In this document: positions 38,204 to 48,465 of the stretch, one piece after another | Position numbering within the stretch: position 1 is the stretch's first letter | How the letters are laid out: each line of letters opens with the position of its first letter | Origin: Bacillus sp. CH30_1T | GTDB lineage: Bacteria > Bacillota > Bacilli > Bacillales > Bacillaceae_B | Assembly: GCF_008364765.1 (NCBI RefSeq) | Contig: NZ_VTUY01000005.1 | Span: forward strand, 171,297 to 235,296 | DNA length: 64,000 bases | Direction of reading: 5' to 3' | The notes under the pieces: generated by a model | The model's database searches: none | Seen by the model: the letters and a program-made list of their open reading frames with translations, nothing else | What the model was told of the DNA's origin: nothing | Position numbers and translations under genes: made by a program

Positions 38204-38258
38204 TTATTAACATAATCTCTGCCAAGGCTCTGTCAATTAGTGTGTGCTGGATGGTGAG
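38204..38258 (+). repeat. 55-bp intergenic repeat, copy A (after clpX)
   Basis: This stretch, ending CTCTGTCAATTAGTGTGTGC then TGGATGGTGAG, matches the reverse complement of 43502-43556 at about 46 of 55 positions by eye. It lies about 45 bp after the clpX terminator. It is non-coding on inspection. Confidence 0.75.
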
Positions 38259-38415
38259 TGGGTTTTAGTGAAAGAGCCTAAAGTTGTGAAAGAAAAACTA
38301 ACTACCGGAAAAAAATTCTGCTTCCTTAAAAATATCAACCTCACTCACCTTTTAAAGTTGTTTGCTAAAGGTTTGTTATTATTAAATATTTCCTTAAAAG
38401 AGACATTCTCAGAAA

Positions 38416-38541
38416 GTTGATTGGAACGGAGGGTGCTCGACTCCTGCGGGAATAGCGAGAAAGTTGAGACCCCACAGGGCAAAGCCCGAGGAGGCTCAAC
38501 TCACGCCCCGCGGAAAGCGAGCACCTGGAGTGGAAATCAAC
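38416..38541. repeat. Long copy of a GC-rich palindromic intergenic element
   Basis: A 126-bp element with inverted ends (GTTGATT...AATCAAC). Inside are GGTGCTCG...CGAGCACC, GTTGAG...CTCAAC and a central GGGC-AAA-GCCC, so it can fold into one long branched hairpin. It is much more GC-rich than its surroundings. The right half recurs at 21865-21932. It resembles a family of palindromic intergenic repeats that I recall in Bacillaceae genomes. The rest of the clpX-lonB gap (38260-38415 and 38542-38682) shows no gene. Confidence 0.75.
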
Positions 38542-38682
38542 CATTACATGCTTAGTAGCAATTAAAAATAACTCCATATTTCTTTATTTTACTCATTTTA
38601 GAACCAGAATTTTTTTGTTTATTCCCACAGGGTCAAGGAGATACTAACCGATAACAACTTGTATCTACTTGGAGGGAGACGA

Positions 38683-40341
38683 ATGAGCTTTACTAGCATC
38701 GCTTTGTTTATCCAATTATTCTTCGGAATCATCATTGGATTGTATTTCTGGAACCTATTGAAAAATCAGCGAACGCAAAAAGTTTCCATTGATCGTGAGT
38801 CAAAAAAAGAAATGGAAGAGTTACGGAAGATGAGATCCATTTCATTAACTGAACCTCTTGCAGAAAAAGTAAGACCATCAAGCTTTGAAGATATTGTTGG
38901 CCAAGAAGATGGAATTAAAGCCTTGAAAGCAGCACTATGCAGTCCGAACCCTCAGCATGTGATCATCTATGGTCCGCCTGGAGTTGGGAAAACCGCAGCT
39001 GCCCGGCTGGTCCTGGAAGAAGCCAAGAAGAATATAAAATCTCCTTTTAAACCTGCCGCTGTTTTTGTTGAACTGGATGCCACAACCGCACGTTTCGATG
39101 AACGGGGAATTGCCGATCCATTAATTGGGTCTGTCCATGATCCTATATATCAAGGAGCTGGAGCTATGGGACAAGCGGGGATTCCCCAGCCGAAGCAAGG
39201 GGCTGTAACAAATGCCCATGGAGGAGTATTGTTCATTGATGAAATAGGAGAATTGCATCCTATACAAATGAATAAGTTATTAAAAGTACTGGAAGATCGC
39301 AGAGTGTTTCTTGAAAGTGCCTACTATAATGAAGAAAATCATCAAATCCCTACCCACATACATGATATTTTCAAAAATGGCCTTCCGGCTGATTTTCGTT
39401 TAATCGGTGCGACCACCCGTACGCCAAGTGAAATTCCGCCGGCCATTCGCTCGAGATGTATGGAAGTTTTCTTTAGAGAGCTTGAGCATGATGAAGTGAA
39501 AAAAGTAGCTGCCAGAGCCGTTGAAAAAGTAGAGATGACAATTAGTGACAAGGGTCTTGAAACGCTTGCCTCCTACGCCCGTAATGGACGTGAAGCGGTG
39601 AATATGGTCCAGATTGCGGCTGGAGTGGCCATTACAGAAAACAGGAAAGAAATCTTTGATCATGAATTAGAGTGGATCATCCAATCCAGTCAGCTTTCCC
39701 CGCGCTATCAGAAAAAAATCAATGAACAAGCAACGATTGGTCTAGTAAATGGGTTAGCCGTAACCGGCCCTAATACGGGTTCATTACTCGAGATTGAAGT
39801 AACGGTGATCCCGGCCTCGGATAAAGGACTGATCAATGTGACGGGAATTGTGGAAGAAGAAAGCATTGGTGATCGTAGTAAATCAGTCCGAAGAAAAAGC
39901 ATGGCGAAAGGCTCCATTGAAAATGTAATTACGGTGCTTCGTTCCATGGGAGTACCTGCTGATCAATATGATATTCATGTGAACTTTCCTGGTGGAGTCC
40001 CTGTAGACGGACCTTCTGCCGGAATCGCTATGGCACTTGGGATCTACTCTGCCATTTACCGTATCCCAGTGAAACATACCATTGCCGTTACCGGTGAAAT
40101 CAGTATCCACGGTCTCGTGAAACCAGTCGGGGGCGTGACCGCGAAAGTGAAGGGCGCAAAATTGGCAGGTGCCACTATAGCAATCATCCCTTATGATAAC
40201 CAGCAAGCAATGTTAAGTGAAATTGAGGGAATTGAAGTGATCCCGGTGAAACAGCTCAAAGAAGTATTGGATCTTGCTCTTATGAAGGAAACGCCACTGC
40301 AAACTGATCTTATAACAGAACAAAATAAGAAAAGTGTATAG
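38683..40341 (+). CDS. lonB: Forespore ATP-dependent protease LonB
   Basis: A 552-aa membrane-anchored Lon-type protease, the same length as B. subtilis LonB. One N-terminal transmembrane helix (about 4-24) is followed by an AAA+ domain (Walker [13 protein letters not shown], about 96; Walker B GVLFIDEIGELH) and a Lon protease domain with the catalytic Ser in GPSAGIAMALG and Lys in GGVTAKVKGA. It is known as a forespore protease. I chose the ATG at 38683 because GGAGGGAGA lies just upstream; the ORF could extend to 38659. A terminator separates it from lonA. Confidence 0.95.
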   Translation: MSFTSIALFIQLFFGIIIGLYFWNLLKNQRTQKVSIDRESKKEMEELRKMRSISLTEPLAEKVRPSSFEDIVGQEDGIKALKAALCSPNPQHVIIYGPPGVGKTAAARLVLEEAKKNIKSPFKPAAVFVELDATTARFDERGIADPLIGSVHDPIYQGAGAMGQAGIPQPKQGAVTNAHGGVLFIDEIGELHPIQMNKLLKVLEDRRVFLESAYYNEENHQIPTHIHDIFKNGLPADFRLIGATTRTPSEIPPAIRSRCMEVFFRELEHDEVKKVAARAVEKVEMTISDKGLETLASYARNGREAVNMVQIAAGVAITENRKEIFDHELEWIIQSSQLSPRYQKKINEQATIGLVNGLAVTGPNTGSLLEIEVTVIPASDKGLINVTGIVEEESIGDRSKSVRRKSMAKGSIENVITVLRSMGVPADQYDIHVNFPGGVPVDGPSAGIAMALGIYSAIYRIPVKHTIAVTGEISIHGLVKPVGGVTAKVKGAKLAGATIAIIPYDNQQAMLSEIEGIEVIPVKQLKEVLDLALMKETPLQTDLITEQNKKSV

Positions 40342-40348
40342 ACTGTTG

Positions 40349-40385
40349 ACCGATTCGGGTCTATCCGAATCGGTTTGTTTTTGAA
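40349..40385 (+). terminator. Terminator of lonB
   Basis: ACCGATTCGG pairs perfectly with CCGAATCGGT around GTCTAT, followed by a T-rich tail (TTGTTTTTG). Confidence 0.88.
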
Positions 40386-40514
40386 TGAAAGAGAAAATGG
40401 AATAAACGATAAACGGTTTTGAATAAAGTTGTAAATACCTATTTAATAGACACTACCTAGTAAATAAGTTAGAATTGTACAAAGACTTAGAGCAAAAATT
40501 CGGAGGTGTTATAT

Positions 40515-42839
40515 GTGGCAAATCAAAATAATTTAACGGTTCCCCTCCTTCCATTAAGAGGCTTACTTGTGTATCCAACAATGGTCTTGCATTTAGACGT
40601 TGGACGTGAGCGCTCCGTACAAGCTTTAGAAAAAGCAATGATGGATGATCATTTAATTTTCTTAACCACTCAAAGAGATATGAATATAGATGAGCCAACA
40701 CAAGAAGATTTTTACGAAATGGGAACTCTTACAAAGGTAAAGCAGATGCTTAAATTACCGAATGGAACGATCAGGGTTCTGGTTGAAGGTTTAAACAGGG
40801 CGTCTATTGAAACATTTACTGAGCAAAAAGACTTTTATGAAGTGGAAATTAAGGAATTCAGAGATTCCGATGTGAAAGAATCGGAAACAGACGCTTTAAT
40901 GAGGACGTTATTGAATTATTTCGAACAATACATAAAGCTATCAAAAAAAGTTTCAGCAGAAACGTATTCCACTGTTTCAGATATTGAAGAGCCGGGAAGA
41001 CTTGCGGATATCGTTGCCTCCCATCTTCCGTTGAAAATGAAAGAAAAGCAAAATGTTCTTGAAACACTGGATATTAAAAAGCGGCTTCAAATGGTGATCG
41101 AGACCATTAACAATGAAAAAGAAGTGCTTAGCCTTGAGAAAAAAATCGGGCAGCGAGTGAAGCGTTCCATGGAAAGAACCCAAAAAGAATACTACTTACG
41201 GGAACAAATGAAAGCCATTCAAAAAGAATTAGGCGACAAAGAAGGAAAAACCGGTGAAATTGAAGATTTAACGTCTAAGATTGAACAAGCGGATATGCCG
41301 GAGGATGTTGAAAGAACTGTATTGAAAGAGCTGGCCCGCTATGAAAAAGTGCCATCCAGCTCTGCTGAAAGCTCTGTCATACGTAATTATATCGAATGGC
41401 TTGTATCCCTTCCATGGTCTACTGAAACTGAAGATCAATTGGATATAAATCGTTCTGAGCAAATCTTGAACCGAGATCATTACGGTCTTGAAAAGGTAAA
41501 AGAAAGAGTGCTTGAATACCTGGCAGTTCAACAGTTAACACGATCTCTAAAAGGACCTATCCTGTGTCTTGCCGGACCTCCGGGTGTCGGGAAAACCAGC
41601 TTAGCCCGCTCAGTGGCTGAATCACTTGGTCGAAACTTTGTCCGGATTTCCCTTGGAGGCGTTAGGGATGAGTCAGAGATCAGAGGTCACAGGCGTACGT
41701 ATGTGGGTGCGATGCCAGGCAGAATCATTCGGGGCATGAAAAAAGCAGGTACCATCAACCCTGTCTTCCTCCTTGATGAGATTGACAAAATGTCAAGTGA
41801 TTTCAGAGGTGATCCTTCTTCTGCGATGCTTGAAGTGCTTGATCCAGAGCAAAATTCGAACTTCAGTGATCACTATATTGAAGAAACGTATGATTTATCC
41901 AACGTCATGTTCATCGCAACGGCGAATGATTTATCGACCATTCCTGGTCCACTCCGAGACAGAATGGAGATCATCACGATTGCAGGTTATACAGAGCTTG
42001 AAAAATTAAATATCGCGAAGCATCATTTATTAGAAAAGCAGATCAAAGATCATGGCTTAAACAAATCGAAGCTTCAAGTCAGGGATGAAGCGATTGTTGA
42101 TATTGTTCGCTATTACACAAGAGAAGCCGGGGTGAGGAGTTTAGAACGCCACCTGGCAGCCCTTTGTAGAAAAACGGCGAAAATCATTGTTTCTGGTGAG
42201 AAGAAGCGAGTTGTGATCACGTCCAGTAATATTGAAGAGTTCCTGGGGAAGAAAAAGTTCCGATATGGTCAAGCAGAAGTAGAAAACCAAATCGGAGTTT
42301 CAACAGGCCTTGCTTACACGACCGTTGGCGGAGATACTTTGCAGATCGAGGTATCCTTAGCACCTGGTAAAGGTAAGCTTGTGCTGACAGGAAAATTGGG
42401 AGATGTCATGAAGGAATCCGCTCAGACCGCATTTAGTTACGTTCGTTCGAAAGCGAAAGACCTTGGGATCGACGAGTCATTCCACGAAAAACATGATATT
42501 CACATCCACGTTCCTGAAGGGGCAGTTCCAAAAGATGGTCCTTCAGCAGGGATTACCATTACAACGGCACTCGTATCAGCACTGACAGGTAAATACGTCA
42601 ATCGTGAAGTAGGAATGACAGGTGAAATGACTCTTAGAGGAAGAGTCCTTCCAATCGGAGGAGTGAAAGAAAAAACATTAAGCGCTCATCGTGCTGGAAT
42701 TAAAACGATTATCCTTCCTAAAGATAATGAAAAGGATATAGATGACATTCCTGAAAGTGTGAGGGGAGAATTAACGTTCATCCTCGTATCCCATATTGAT
42801 GAAGTCTTAGAGAAAGCATTAGTAGGTGAAAAGAAGTGA
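40515..42839 (+). CDS. lonA: ATP-dependent protease La (LonA)
   Basis: A 774-aa protein, identical in length to B. subtilis LonA. It has the N-terminal LAN domain (about 8-200), AAA+ domain with Walker [14 protein letters not shown] (about 353) and Walker [12 protein letters not shown], and a C-terminal Ser-Lys protease ([10 protein letters not shown] about 674; [14 protein letters not shown] about 715). It degrades misfolded and regulatory proteins in the cytosol. I chose the GTG at 40515 ([16 protein letters not shown]) because GGAGGTG lies six bases upstream. Its end overlaps the start of engB by four bases. Confidence 0.97.
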   Translation: MANQNNLTVPLLPLRGLLVYPTMVLHLDVGRERSVQALEKAMMDDHLIFLTTQRDMNIDEPTQEDFYEMGTLTKVKQMLKLPNGTIRVLVEGLNRASIETFTEQKDFYEVEIKEFRDSDVKESETDALMRTLLNYFEQYIKLSKKVSAETYSTVSDIEEPGRLADIVASHLPLKMKEKQNVLETLDIKKRLQMVIETINNEKEVLSLEKKIGQRVKRSMERTQKEYYLREQMKAIQKELGDKEGKTGEIEDLTSKIEQADMPEDVERTVLKELARYEKVPSSSAESSVIRNYIEWLVSLPWSTETEDQLDINRSEQILNRDHYGLEKVKERVLEYLAVQQLTRSLKGPILCLAGPPGVGKTSLARSVAESLGRNFVRISLGGVRDESEIRGHRRTYVGAMPGRIIRGMKKAGTINPVFLLDEIDKMSSDFRGDPSSAMLEVLDPEQNSNFSDHYIEETYDLSNVMFIATANDLSTIPGPLRDRMEIITIAGYTELEKLNIAKHHLLEKQIKDHGLNKSKLQVRDEAIVDIVRYYTREAGVRSLERHLAALCRKTAKIIVSGEKKRVVITSSNIEEFLGKKKFRYGQAEVENQIGVSTGLAYTTVGGDTLQIEVSLAPGKGKLVLTGKLGDVMKESAQTAFSYVRSKAKDLGIDESFHEKHDIHIHVPEGAVPKDGPSAGITITTALVSALTGKYVNREVGMTGEMTLRGRVLPIGGVKEKTLSAHRAGIKTIILPKDNEKDIDDIPESVRGELTFILVSHIDEVLEKALVGEKK

Positions 42840-43420
42840 AAGTAAATCAAGTTGAGCTAGTCATCAGTGCAGTCAGGCCTGAACAATATCCTGGCGATTT
42901 TCTTCCGGAGTTTGCCTTAGCGGGGCGCTCGAACGTAGGGAAATCCTCATTCATCAATAAAATGATCGGTCGTAAGAGCATGGCAAGGATTTCATCCAAG
43001 CCGGGTAAAACCCAGACACTGAACTTCTATAAAATAGAAGAAACCCTCTATTATGTGGACGTACCCGGATATGGTTTTGCCAAAGTATCCAAAACAGAAC
43101 GGGAAGCATGGGGGAAGATGATTGAAACATACATCACTTCCCGTGAGCAGCTAAGGGCGGTTGTCCTGATCGTGGACCTGCGCCATGCGCCCACCAATGA
43201 TGATGTGATGATGTACGATTTCCTCAAGCACCACGAGCTTCCGTGCATCGTCATCGCCACCAAAGCGGATAAGATCCCAAAAGGCAAATGGCAGAAGCAC
43301 CTGAAAGTTACAAGAGAAACGCTAAATATGGACAAAGAAGACGATCTCATCATGTTCTCTTCCGAAACGGGCCTTGGAAAAGACAAAGCCTGGGACGCTA
43401 TCAAGTCGTACTATAAATAA
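42836..43420 (+). CDS. engB: Ribosome-biogenesis GTPase EngB (YsxC)
   Basis: A 194-aa TRAFAC GTPase (B. subtilis YsxC: 195). G motifs: G1 [12 protein letters not shown] (about 31-42), G3 DVPGYG (about 76), G4 ATKADK (about 144) and G5-like FSSETG (about 178). It acts in assembly of the 50S subunit. The GTG start overlaps the lonA stop (GTGA), so translation is coupled. Confidence 0.97.
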   Translation: MKVNQVELVISAVRPEQYPGDFLPEFALAGRSNVGKSSFINKMIGRKSMARISSKPGKTQTLNFYKIEETLYYVDVPGYGFAKVSKTEREAWGKMIETYITSREQLRAVVLIVDLRHAPTNDDVMMYDFLKHHELPCIVIATKADKIPKGKWQKHLKVTRETLNMDKEDDLIMFSSETGLGKDKAWDAIKSYYK

Positions 43421-43427
43421 GCCTTAA

Positions 43428-43470
43428 AAAGAACTGATTTCCGCATAAGTGGAGATCAGTTCTTTTTTAT
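43428..43470 (+). terminator. Terminator of lonA-engB
   Basis: AAAGAACTGATTTCC pairs with GGAGATCAGTTCTTT (one mismatch) and is followed by a T tail. Confidence 0.92.
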
Positions 43471-43501
43471 TACTAGCGCTTTTTGTAAACTTTGTTGCTT
43501 T

Positions 43502-43556
43502 CTCACCATCCAGCACTCACTGACTGACAGAGCTTTTGCAGATCTTATGTTATAAA
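43502..43556 (-). repeat. 55-bp intergenic repeat, copy B (after engB)
   Basis: The reverse complement of this stretch matches 38204-38258 (copy A). Like copy A it lies a few tens of bases after a terminator. The rest of the 440-bp gap to the ABC operon (43557-43864) is AT-rich; I see no gene and no certain promoter in it. Confidence 0.75.
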
Positions 43557-43864
43557 TAATTACTTGAGTAACAGGTTTTTCATTACTAAATAATGACAAC
43601 ACCAATCTAGCTTAAAAGTAGTATAAAAGAGGGTCTACTGAAGTCCGTATAAGGTTTATTGTCCTATAACGCCAAAGTATATGAAAGGAAATAAAAGGAT
43701 AGAGGCGCATATTTACCTGTAACTGAGCTGAATCCGCTTCATCCACTAAAATGGAAAATTATAAGCTGTGGAAGCTATATTTGAATTTTGAGAATTTTCT
43801 CTTTTGTTGATAAAATTATGAAAGATTAAAAATATTACAAGCTACATAAGGGGGACTCTAGCCA

Positions 43865-44647
43865 GTGAAGAATTGGAAAAGCCTAGTCTTGTTAGTCATT
43901 TCTGTGCTACTTCTATCAGCCTGCGGCGACAAAGCCACAACGGAGAATGGTGCGAAGTTAGTAGAGGAAGGCAAATTTATTTATGCAGCTTCAGGTGAAT
44001 TTAAGCCATTCAGTGTAACGAATAATGATGGAACCATGTCAGGTTTCGATATTGAAGTGGCAGAAGCTGTTGCGAAAGAAATGGGTCTTGAACCCGAACA
44101 AAAGAAATTTAAGTTCGCAGGAATTGTAGAAGGAGTGAAATCGGGTCGTTTTGATGCAGCAGTTGCCAGCCATACGATCACGGATGAACGCTTGAAGGAA
44201 GTAGACTTCTCAACTCCTTATTATTATTCCGGCCCTCAGATTTTTGTTCGTCCGGACAGTTCTGTAGAAACGCTTGATGATCTGGAAGGTATGGAGATTG
44301 CCGTTTCTAAGGGATCTACTTATGCAGAGACTGCCCAGGGGATAACGGATAATATTCAACAATATGATAGTGACGTAGTCGCATTAGAAGCTTTAAATAA
44401 GGGCAAGCATGATGCCGTAATTACCGACTTCATTACAGGGAAAGAAGCGATCGCTGCAGATTTGAATATCGAAGCCCGTGAGCTGATCGGCCGCAGTGAG
44501 CAAGCCATCGCCGTAAGCAAAGAAAATGAAGCGTTACTGGATGAAATTAATAAAGCTCTTGAAACATTGAGAGAAGACGGTACGCTAAAGAAAATCAGTG
44601 AAAAGTACTTTAATACAGATATCACATCAGATCCTGAAGAAGAGTAA
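43865..44647 (+). CDS. Amino-acid ABC transporter substrate-binding lipoprotein
   Basis: A 260-aa protein with a lipoprotein signal peptide (LVLLVISVLLLSAC, lipidated Cys at 20) and a type 2 periplasmic-binding fold of the polar amino-acid class (SGFDIEVAEAVAKEMGLEP; FDAAVASHTITDERLKEVDFSTPYY is the family signature, about 97-121). Start is GTG with GGGGGAC upstream. It should capture an amino acid at the outer face of the membrane and hand it to the permease encoded next. The substrate cannot be named from sequence. It is the first of three genes making a complete importer. Confidence 0.92.
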   Translation: MKNWKSLVLLVISVLLLSACGDKATTENGAKLVEEGKFIYAASGEFKPFSVTNNDGTMSGFDIEVAEAVAKEMGLEPEQKKFKFAGIVEGVKSGRFDAAVASHTITDERLKEVDFSTPYYYSGPQIFVRPDSSVETLDDLEGMEIAVSKGSTYAETAQGITDNIQQYDSDVVALEALNKGKHDAVITDFITGKEAIAADLNIEARELIGRSEQAIAVSKENEALLDEINKALETLREDGTLKKISEKYFNTDITSDPEEE

Positions 44648-44743
44648 AGGCAGCATGACACAGAGCGAATGTGCTTCTATGCGCATTCGCTTTTTGTCCG
44701 TTTTCGGGAGGTTACACGTATTGAATAGACTGGAGGGAAGTTC

Positions 44744-45391
44744 ATGCATTTTTTTGAAACCTTAACAAGTACATATGATGTATTTCTTAAAGGAATGTTA
44801 CTAACATTCCAATTAACCTTTGTATCTGTTCTGATTGCGATTGTGATTGGTTTGTTTTTCGCTTTTCTCAAGATTTCCGGAATTAAGCCATTGGAACTTT
44901 TAGCGGATTTATATATTTTCGTTGTACGTGGAACACCATTGATTGTTCAAATCTTTATTTTCTACTTCGGATTAACCTCATTAAATATCTCAGGCTTCTG
45001 GTCTGTCGTGATGGGACTTGCCTTCCATAATGGTGCCTATATCGCCGAGATATTCCGTGGAGCCATTCAATCCATTGATAAAGGACAAATGGAAGCGGGA
45101 CGGTCTCTCGGGATGTCTCTTGGATTGTCCATGAGAAGAATCATTTTACCCCAGGCATTCAGACGTGCCCTGCCTCCACTGGGTAATCAGTTCATCATTG
45201 CATTAAAGGATTCATCTCTTGCATCATTCATAGGGATGTTCGAATTGTTCAGTGTGGCAACGACGCTTGGTTCCAACAACTTCGATTACATGACCTACCT
45301 GCTCGTTGTAGCGATCTATTATCTGGTTCTGGTACTGGTGTTCTCAACGATTGTCAATATCATAGAAAAACGGATGTCGGTTAGTGATTAA
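44744..45391 (+). CDS. Amino-acid ABC transporter permease (HisM/GlnP type)
   Basis: A 215-aa membrane protein with about five helices. The EAA-loop signature [29 protein letters not shown] (about 121-149) is the coupling site for the ATPase, and [20 protein letters not shown] (about 61-80) is typical of His/Glu/Gln/Arg-type permeases. GGAGGGAAG precedes the ATG. Only one permease gene is present, so a homodimer is likely. Confidence 0.93.
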   Translation: MHFFETLTSTYDVFLKGMLLTFQLTFVSVLIAIVIGLFFAFLKISGIKPLELLADLYIFVVRGTPLIVQIFIFYFGLTSLNISGFWSVVMGLAFHNGAYIAEIFRGAIQSIDKGQMEAGRSLGMSLGLSMRRIILPQAFRRALPPLGNQFIIALKDSSLASFIGMFELFSVATTLGSNNFDYMTYLLVVAIYYLVLVLVFSTIVNIIEKRMSVSD

Positions 45392-45413
45392 TAAAGATGC
45401 GGGAGGGATGAGT

Positions 45414-46148
45414 GTGAGTCAGGAAATGATTAAAGTTGAAAAATTAAATAAATCCTTTGGTGATTTACATGTATTGAAGGACATTGATATCAGCGTAAAG
45501 GAAAGTGATGTGGTTTGCCTCATTGGAGCCAGTGGATCAGGGAAGAGTACATTGCTCCGCTGCTTAAACTTCCTGGAACTGAAAGACAATGGAAAGGTTG
45601 TCATCGAAGGCGATGAAGTCAACCAGGATACACATGATTTAAATAAAATCCGTCAAAAAGTAGGAATGGTGTTTCAACATTTCTACCTTTTCCCTCACAA
45701 AACGGTCCTGGAAAATGTGATGGAAGCACCTGTTTATGTCAAAGGGGTTTCGAAAGCAGAAGCAAAGAAGGATGCGAAAGAGCTATTAAAGAAAGTCGGC
45801 CTGGGAGATAAGGAAAATGTCTATCCATCCAAGCTATCCGGTGGACAGAAACAGCGTGTGGCCATTGCGAGGGCTCTTGCCATGAAGCCTGAGATCATGC
45901 TCTTCGATGAACCCACCTCTGCACTGGACCCTGAATTGGTCGGAGAGGTTTTGGCAACCATGAAGGAGCTTGCTTTAGAGGGGATGACGATGGTCGTCGT
46001 GACCCATGAAATGGGGTTTGCCCGCGAGGTAGCCGATTGGGTCGTGTATATGCACGATGGCAGGATCGTGGAAGTGGGGCATCCACAGGAATTATTCAAT
46101 GCTCCAAAAGAGCAGCGTACAAGAGAATTTCTGGATTCAGTTCTATAA
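45414..46148 (+). CDS. Amino-acid ABC transporter ATP-binding protein (GlnQ/HisP type)
   Basis: A 244-aa ATPase with Walker [10 protein letters not shown] (about 36-44), Q-loop [12 protein letters not shown], signature [15 protein letters not shown] (about 142), Walker [15 protein letters not shown] and the switch His in [10 protein letters not shown] chose the GTG at 45414: GGGAGGG lies seven bases upstream, whereas the ATG at 45408 is too close and the frame's start at 45384 overlaps the permease gene. It energises the importer encoded by the preceding genes. A strong terminator follows. Confidence 0.95.
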   Translation: MSQEMIKVEKLNKSFGDLHVLKDIDISVKESDVVCLIGASGSGKSTLLRCLNFLELKDNGKVVIEGDEVNQDTHDLNKIRQKVGMVFQHFYLFPHKTVLENVMEAPVYVKGVSKAEAKKDAKELLKKVGLGDKENVYPSKLSGGQKQRVAIARALAMKPEIMLFDEPTSALDPELVGEVLATMKELALEGMTMVVVTHEMGFAREVADWVVYMHDGRIVEVGHPQELFNAPKEQRTREFLDSVL

Positions 46149-46160
46149 TAGTTCGTACAA

Positions 46161-46192
46161 AAAGCCCGGATGTAATTTCCGGGCTTTTATTA
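46161..46192 (+). terminator. Terminator of the amino-acid ABC operon
   Basis: AAAGCCCGGA (46161-46170) pairs perfectly with TCCGGGCTTT (46178-46187) and is followed by TATT. Confidence 0.88.
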
Positions 46193-46206
46193 TGGATTAT
46201 ATGGAA

Positions 46207-46695
46207 TTATTTTCTCTTTATAAACAATAAGTAGACACCGATTCCAATAATGATAATCGGCCAGAATTCCCAAGCAGTCTCCACATTACCTCCTATGAAG
46301 CCAAACCATCCAACCACTTTGTCATAGAATAATAGAATGATAGACAGGGTTAAAAAGAGCACCCCTTGAAATAGCCCTGCTCTCGTTTTCTGGTACCTGA
46401 GCAGAAAACCCAATGCAATGATCAGAATGAAAGTCCCTATGTGATCCGGCCAGATTTCGAGTTTATTGACAACATGAAAATGGAGACCGAATCCAACGAG
46501 GATCGTACCTGGTAATATCGCTTCATGATCTCTTCCGGCATATCCCTGTCCGAGAAAAGCCAGTCCAACAATTATCAATAATGTCGGCCATGTGAAAAAC
46601 TCCTGAAACAGGACTATGTTCGCTTGCTGTAAGTAAAAGTATGCTCCGAAGCCGATTAAGATCATTCCTGGGAAAATTCTTTGTTGTTGTTTCAT
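46207..46695 (-). CDS. Small membrane protein with LiaF/DUF5668-like helices
   Basis: A 162-aa integral membrane protein with about six hydrophobic helices in a repeated pattern, GMILIGFGAYFYL, PGTILVGFGLHFHV and FWPIIIIGIGVYLLF, which is like the DUF5668/LiaF-TM family. Those proteins are often linked to cell-envelope stress, but nothing here shows that. The ATG at 46695 has GGGAGGAAGAG upstream; a longer frame to 46815 lacks a good site. It is on the minus strand, divergent from hemA, and seems to be an insertion compared with B. subtilis. The 400-bp gap to hemA holds a small hairpin (CCCTAC-ATTA-GTAGGG, 46844-46859). Confidence 0.7.
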   Translation of the reverse strand: MKQQQRIFPGMILIGFGAYFYLQQANIVLFQEFFTWPTLLIIVGLAFLGQGYAGRDHEAILPGTILVGFGLHFHVVNKLEIWPDHIGTFILIIALGFLLRYQKTRAGLFQGVLFLTLSIILLFYDKVVGWFGFIGGNVETAWEFWPIIIIGIGVYLLFIKRK

Positions 46696-47051
46696 ACTCT
46701 TCCTCCCGTATCTTTTTATACTAAATGTTTTAAATACTGTTTTTTCAGGGAAAATAATACATAATAATAAATATAAGCCCAGATGTCTCGGCAAATAGGT
46801 GAAAAACCTTTCCATTACTTGATTCTTTAGGCTTGTTTTGGTACCCTACATTAGTAGGGAATGTCGAAATATGAAAGATTTTTTTAGAATTGAAAATGCT
46901 TTCATGCTCATTCTTTATTAATCTTAAATGTATATGATGAAATGAATGATTTGCAAGTACCGGAAGAAGCATGCCTTCTTACCTTTATAAATGTATCATA
47001 CTTAGGTTTCAATTTCTGTTCACATTTTGGTGTCGGGAGCTTTTTAGGACA

Positions 47052-47068
47052 TGTTATAATAAGAGTAA
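47052..47068 (+). promoter_or_regulatory. hemA promoter with possible PerR box
   Basis: An extended -10, TGTTATAAT (47052-47060), overlaps TTATAAT-A-AGAGTAA (47054-47068), which matches the Per box TTATAAT-N-ATTATAA in about 11 of 14 positions. B. subtilis hemAXCDBL is known to be repressed by PerR. The -35 region is poor. The second half-site is imperfect, so this is tentative. Confidence 0.45.
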
Positions 47069-47097
47069 TGATTTTAGTTGGGGGTGTAGTGCATAGC

Positions 47098-48450
47098 ATG
47101 TATACAATAGTCGTTGGTTTGAATTACAAAACGGCCCCTGTTGAGATTCGTGAGCGTTTATCATTCAATGAAACTGATCTTCCTTTCGCTATGAAGGCTT
47201 TAAAGGAAAAGAAGAGCATTCTGGAAAATGTGATTGTTTCTACATGTAATAGAACGGAAGTCTATGCAGTAGTGGATCAGCTTCATACAGGTCGTTATTA
47301 TATTAAAGATTTCTTATCTCAATGGTTCGATATAGATAAAGAGGAGTTCACGCCTTATCTGTTCATTTATGAACAAGAAGGAGCAGTCGAACACCTTTTT
47401 AAGGTTGCGTGCGGATTGAATTCAATGGTGTTGGGGGAAACCCAGATCCTCGGACAGATTCGTTCAAGCTTCCTGAATGCACAGGAGTCAGGAGCGAGTG
47501 GTACAGTATTTAATCATCTGTTCAAGCAGGCAGTGACGGTAGCCAAAAAGGGTCACTCAGAAACAGATATTGGTTCCAATGCTGTGTCTGTCAGCTATGC
47601 AGCCGTTGAATTAGCTAAAAAAGTATTCGGCAGCCTGGAGAAAAAGCATGTTCTTATTCTTGGTGCCGGTAAAATGGGAGAACTGGCGATCCAGAACCTT
47701 CATGGCAGCGGAGCCACTAAAGTGACGGTCATTAATCGTACGTATGAAAAGGCTCAAACCTTGGCAGACCGTTTCAGCGGTAATGCCAAAACACTAAAGG
47801 AGCTTCAATGTGCCCTTGTAGAGGCGGACATTATGATCAGTTCCACCGGTGCAAAGGATTTTGTTATCACAAAAGAGATGATGTCACATGTCGAAAGAAT
47901 GAGAAAAGGTCGTCCTCTTTTCATGGTGGACATTGCGGTACCTCGTGACCTGGATCCTTCCATAGGAGAATTAGAAAGTGTTTTCCTTTATGATATCGAC
48001 GATTTAGAAGGCATCGTTCAGGCGAACCTGGCTGAGCGAAAGAAAGCCGCTGAGGAAATCGAAATCATGATTGAAGCTGAAATTGTAGCTTTTAAAGAGT
48101 GGTTGAATATGCTTGGAGTTGTTCCGGTTATTTCAGCACTGCGACAAAAAGCACTCTCCATACAAGCCGAAACGATGGAGAGCATCGAACGGAAAATGCC
48201 TGACTTAACTGATCGGGAGCGAAAAGTGTTAAATAAGCATACGAAGAGTATCATTAATCAGTTGTTGAAGGATCCGATCCTTCAAGCGAAGGAATTAGCA
48301 GGACTTCCTGATGCTGAAGATAAACTGGATTTATTCATCAATATCTTTAATATTGAACAACAAGTGCAAGAGCAGAAACAAGTGAAAGCAGCCAATGAAA
48401 AGACTGAGAGCGAACTTAAGCTTGTACCACAGCCTTCTTTTCAAGCATAA
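47098..48450 (+). CDS. hemA: Glutamyl-tRNA reductase
   Basis: A 450-aa protein (B. subtilis: 455). The catalytic Cys lies in [13 protein letters not shown] (about 45-57), the substrate and NADPH domain shows [16 protein letters not shown] and [13 protein letters not shown], and a C-terminal dimer helix follows. It reduces Glu-tRNA to glutamate-1-semialdehyde, the committed step of haem synthesis. The frame is open from 46942, but the conserved start [19 protein letters not shown] is at 47098, after GGGGGTG. It is first in hemAXCDBL. Confidence 0.96.
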   Translation: MYTIVVGLNYKTAPVEIRERLSFNETDLPFAMKALKEKKSILENVIVSTCNRTEVYAVVDQLHTGRYYIKDFLSQWFDIDKEEFTPYLFIYEQEGAVEHLFKVACGLNSMVLGETQILGQIRSSFLNAQESGASGTVFNHLFKQAVTVAKKGHSETDIGSNAVSVSYAAVELAKKVFGSLEKKHVLILGAGKMGELAIQNLHGSGATKVTVINRTYEKAQTLADRFSGNAKTLKELQCALVEADIMISSTGAKDFVITKEMMSHVERMRKGRPLFMVDIAVPRDLDPSIGELESVFLYDIDDLEGIVQANLAERKKAAEEIEIMIEAEIVAFKEWLNMLGVVPVISALRQKALSIQAETMESIERKMPDLTDRERKVLNKHTKSIINQLLKDPILQAKELAGLPDAEDKLDLFINIFNIEQQVQEQKQVKAANEKTESELKLVPQPSFQA

Positions 48451-48465
48451 GTGAGGTTATTGTCT

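Noticed and set aside
38365-38577. Minus-strand ORF of 70 codons across the GC-rich palindromic element
   Set aside because: It is a by-product of the repeat's base composition, begins without a ribosome binding site, and no similar frame exists in the deleted copy at 21865.
43690-43790. GGATAGAGGCGC upstream of the amino-acid ABC operon looked like the start of a second lysine riboswitch
   Set aside because: The following conserved blocks (AGTA, CGCCGAAG-like region) and the closing strand at the right distance are missing; only about 100 bases could belong to it. Probably chance, or too decayed to call.
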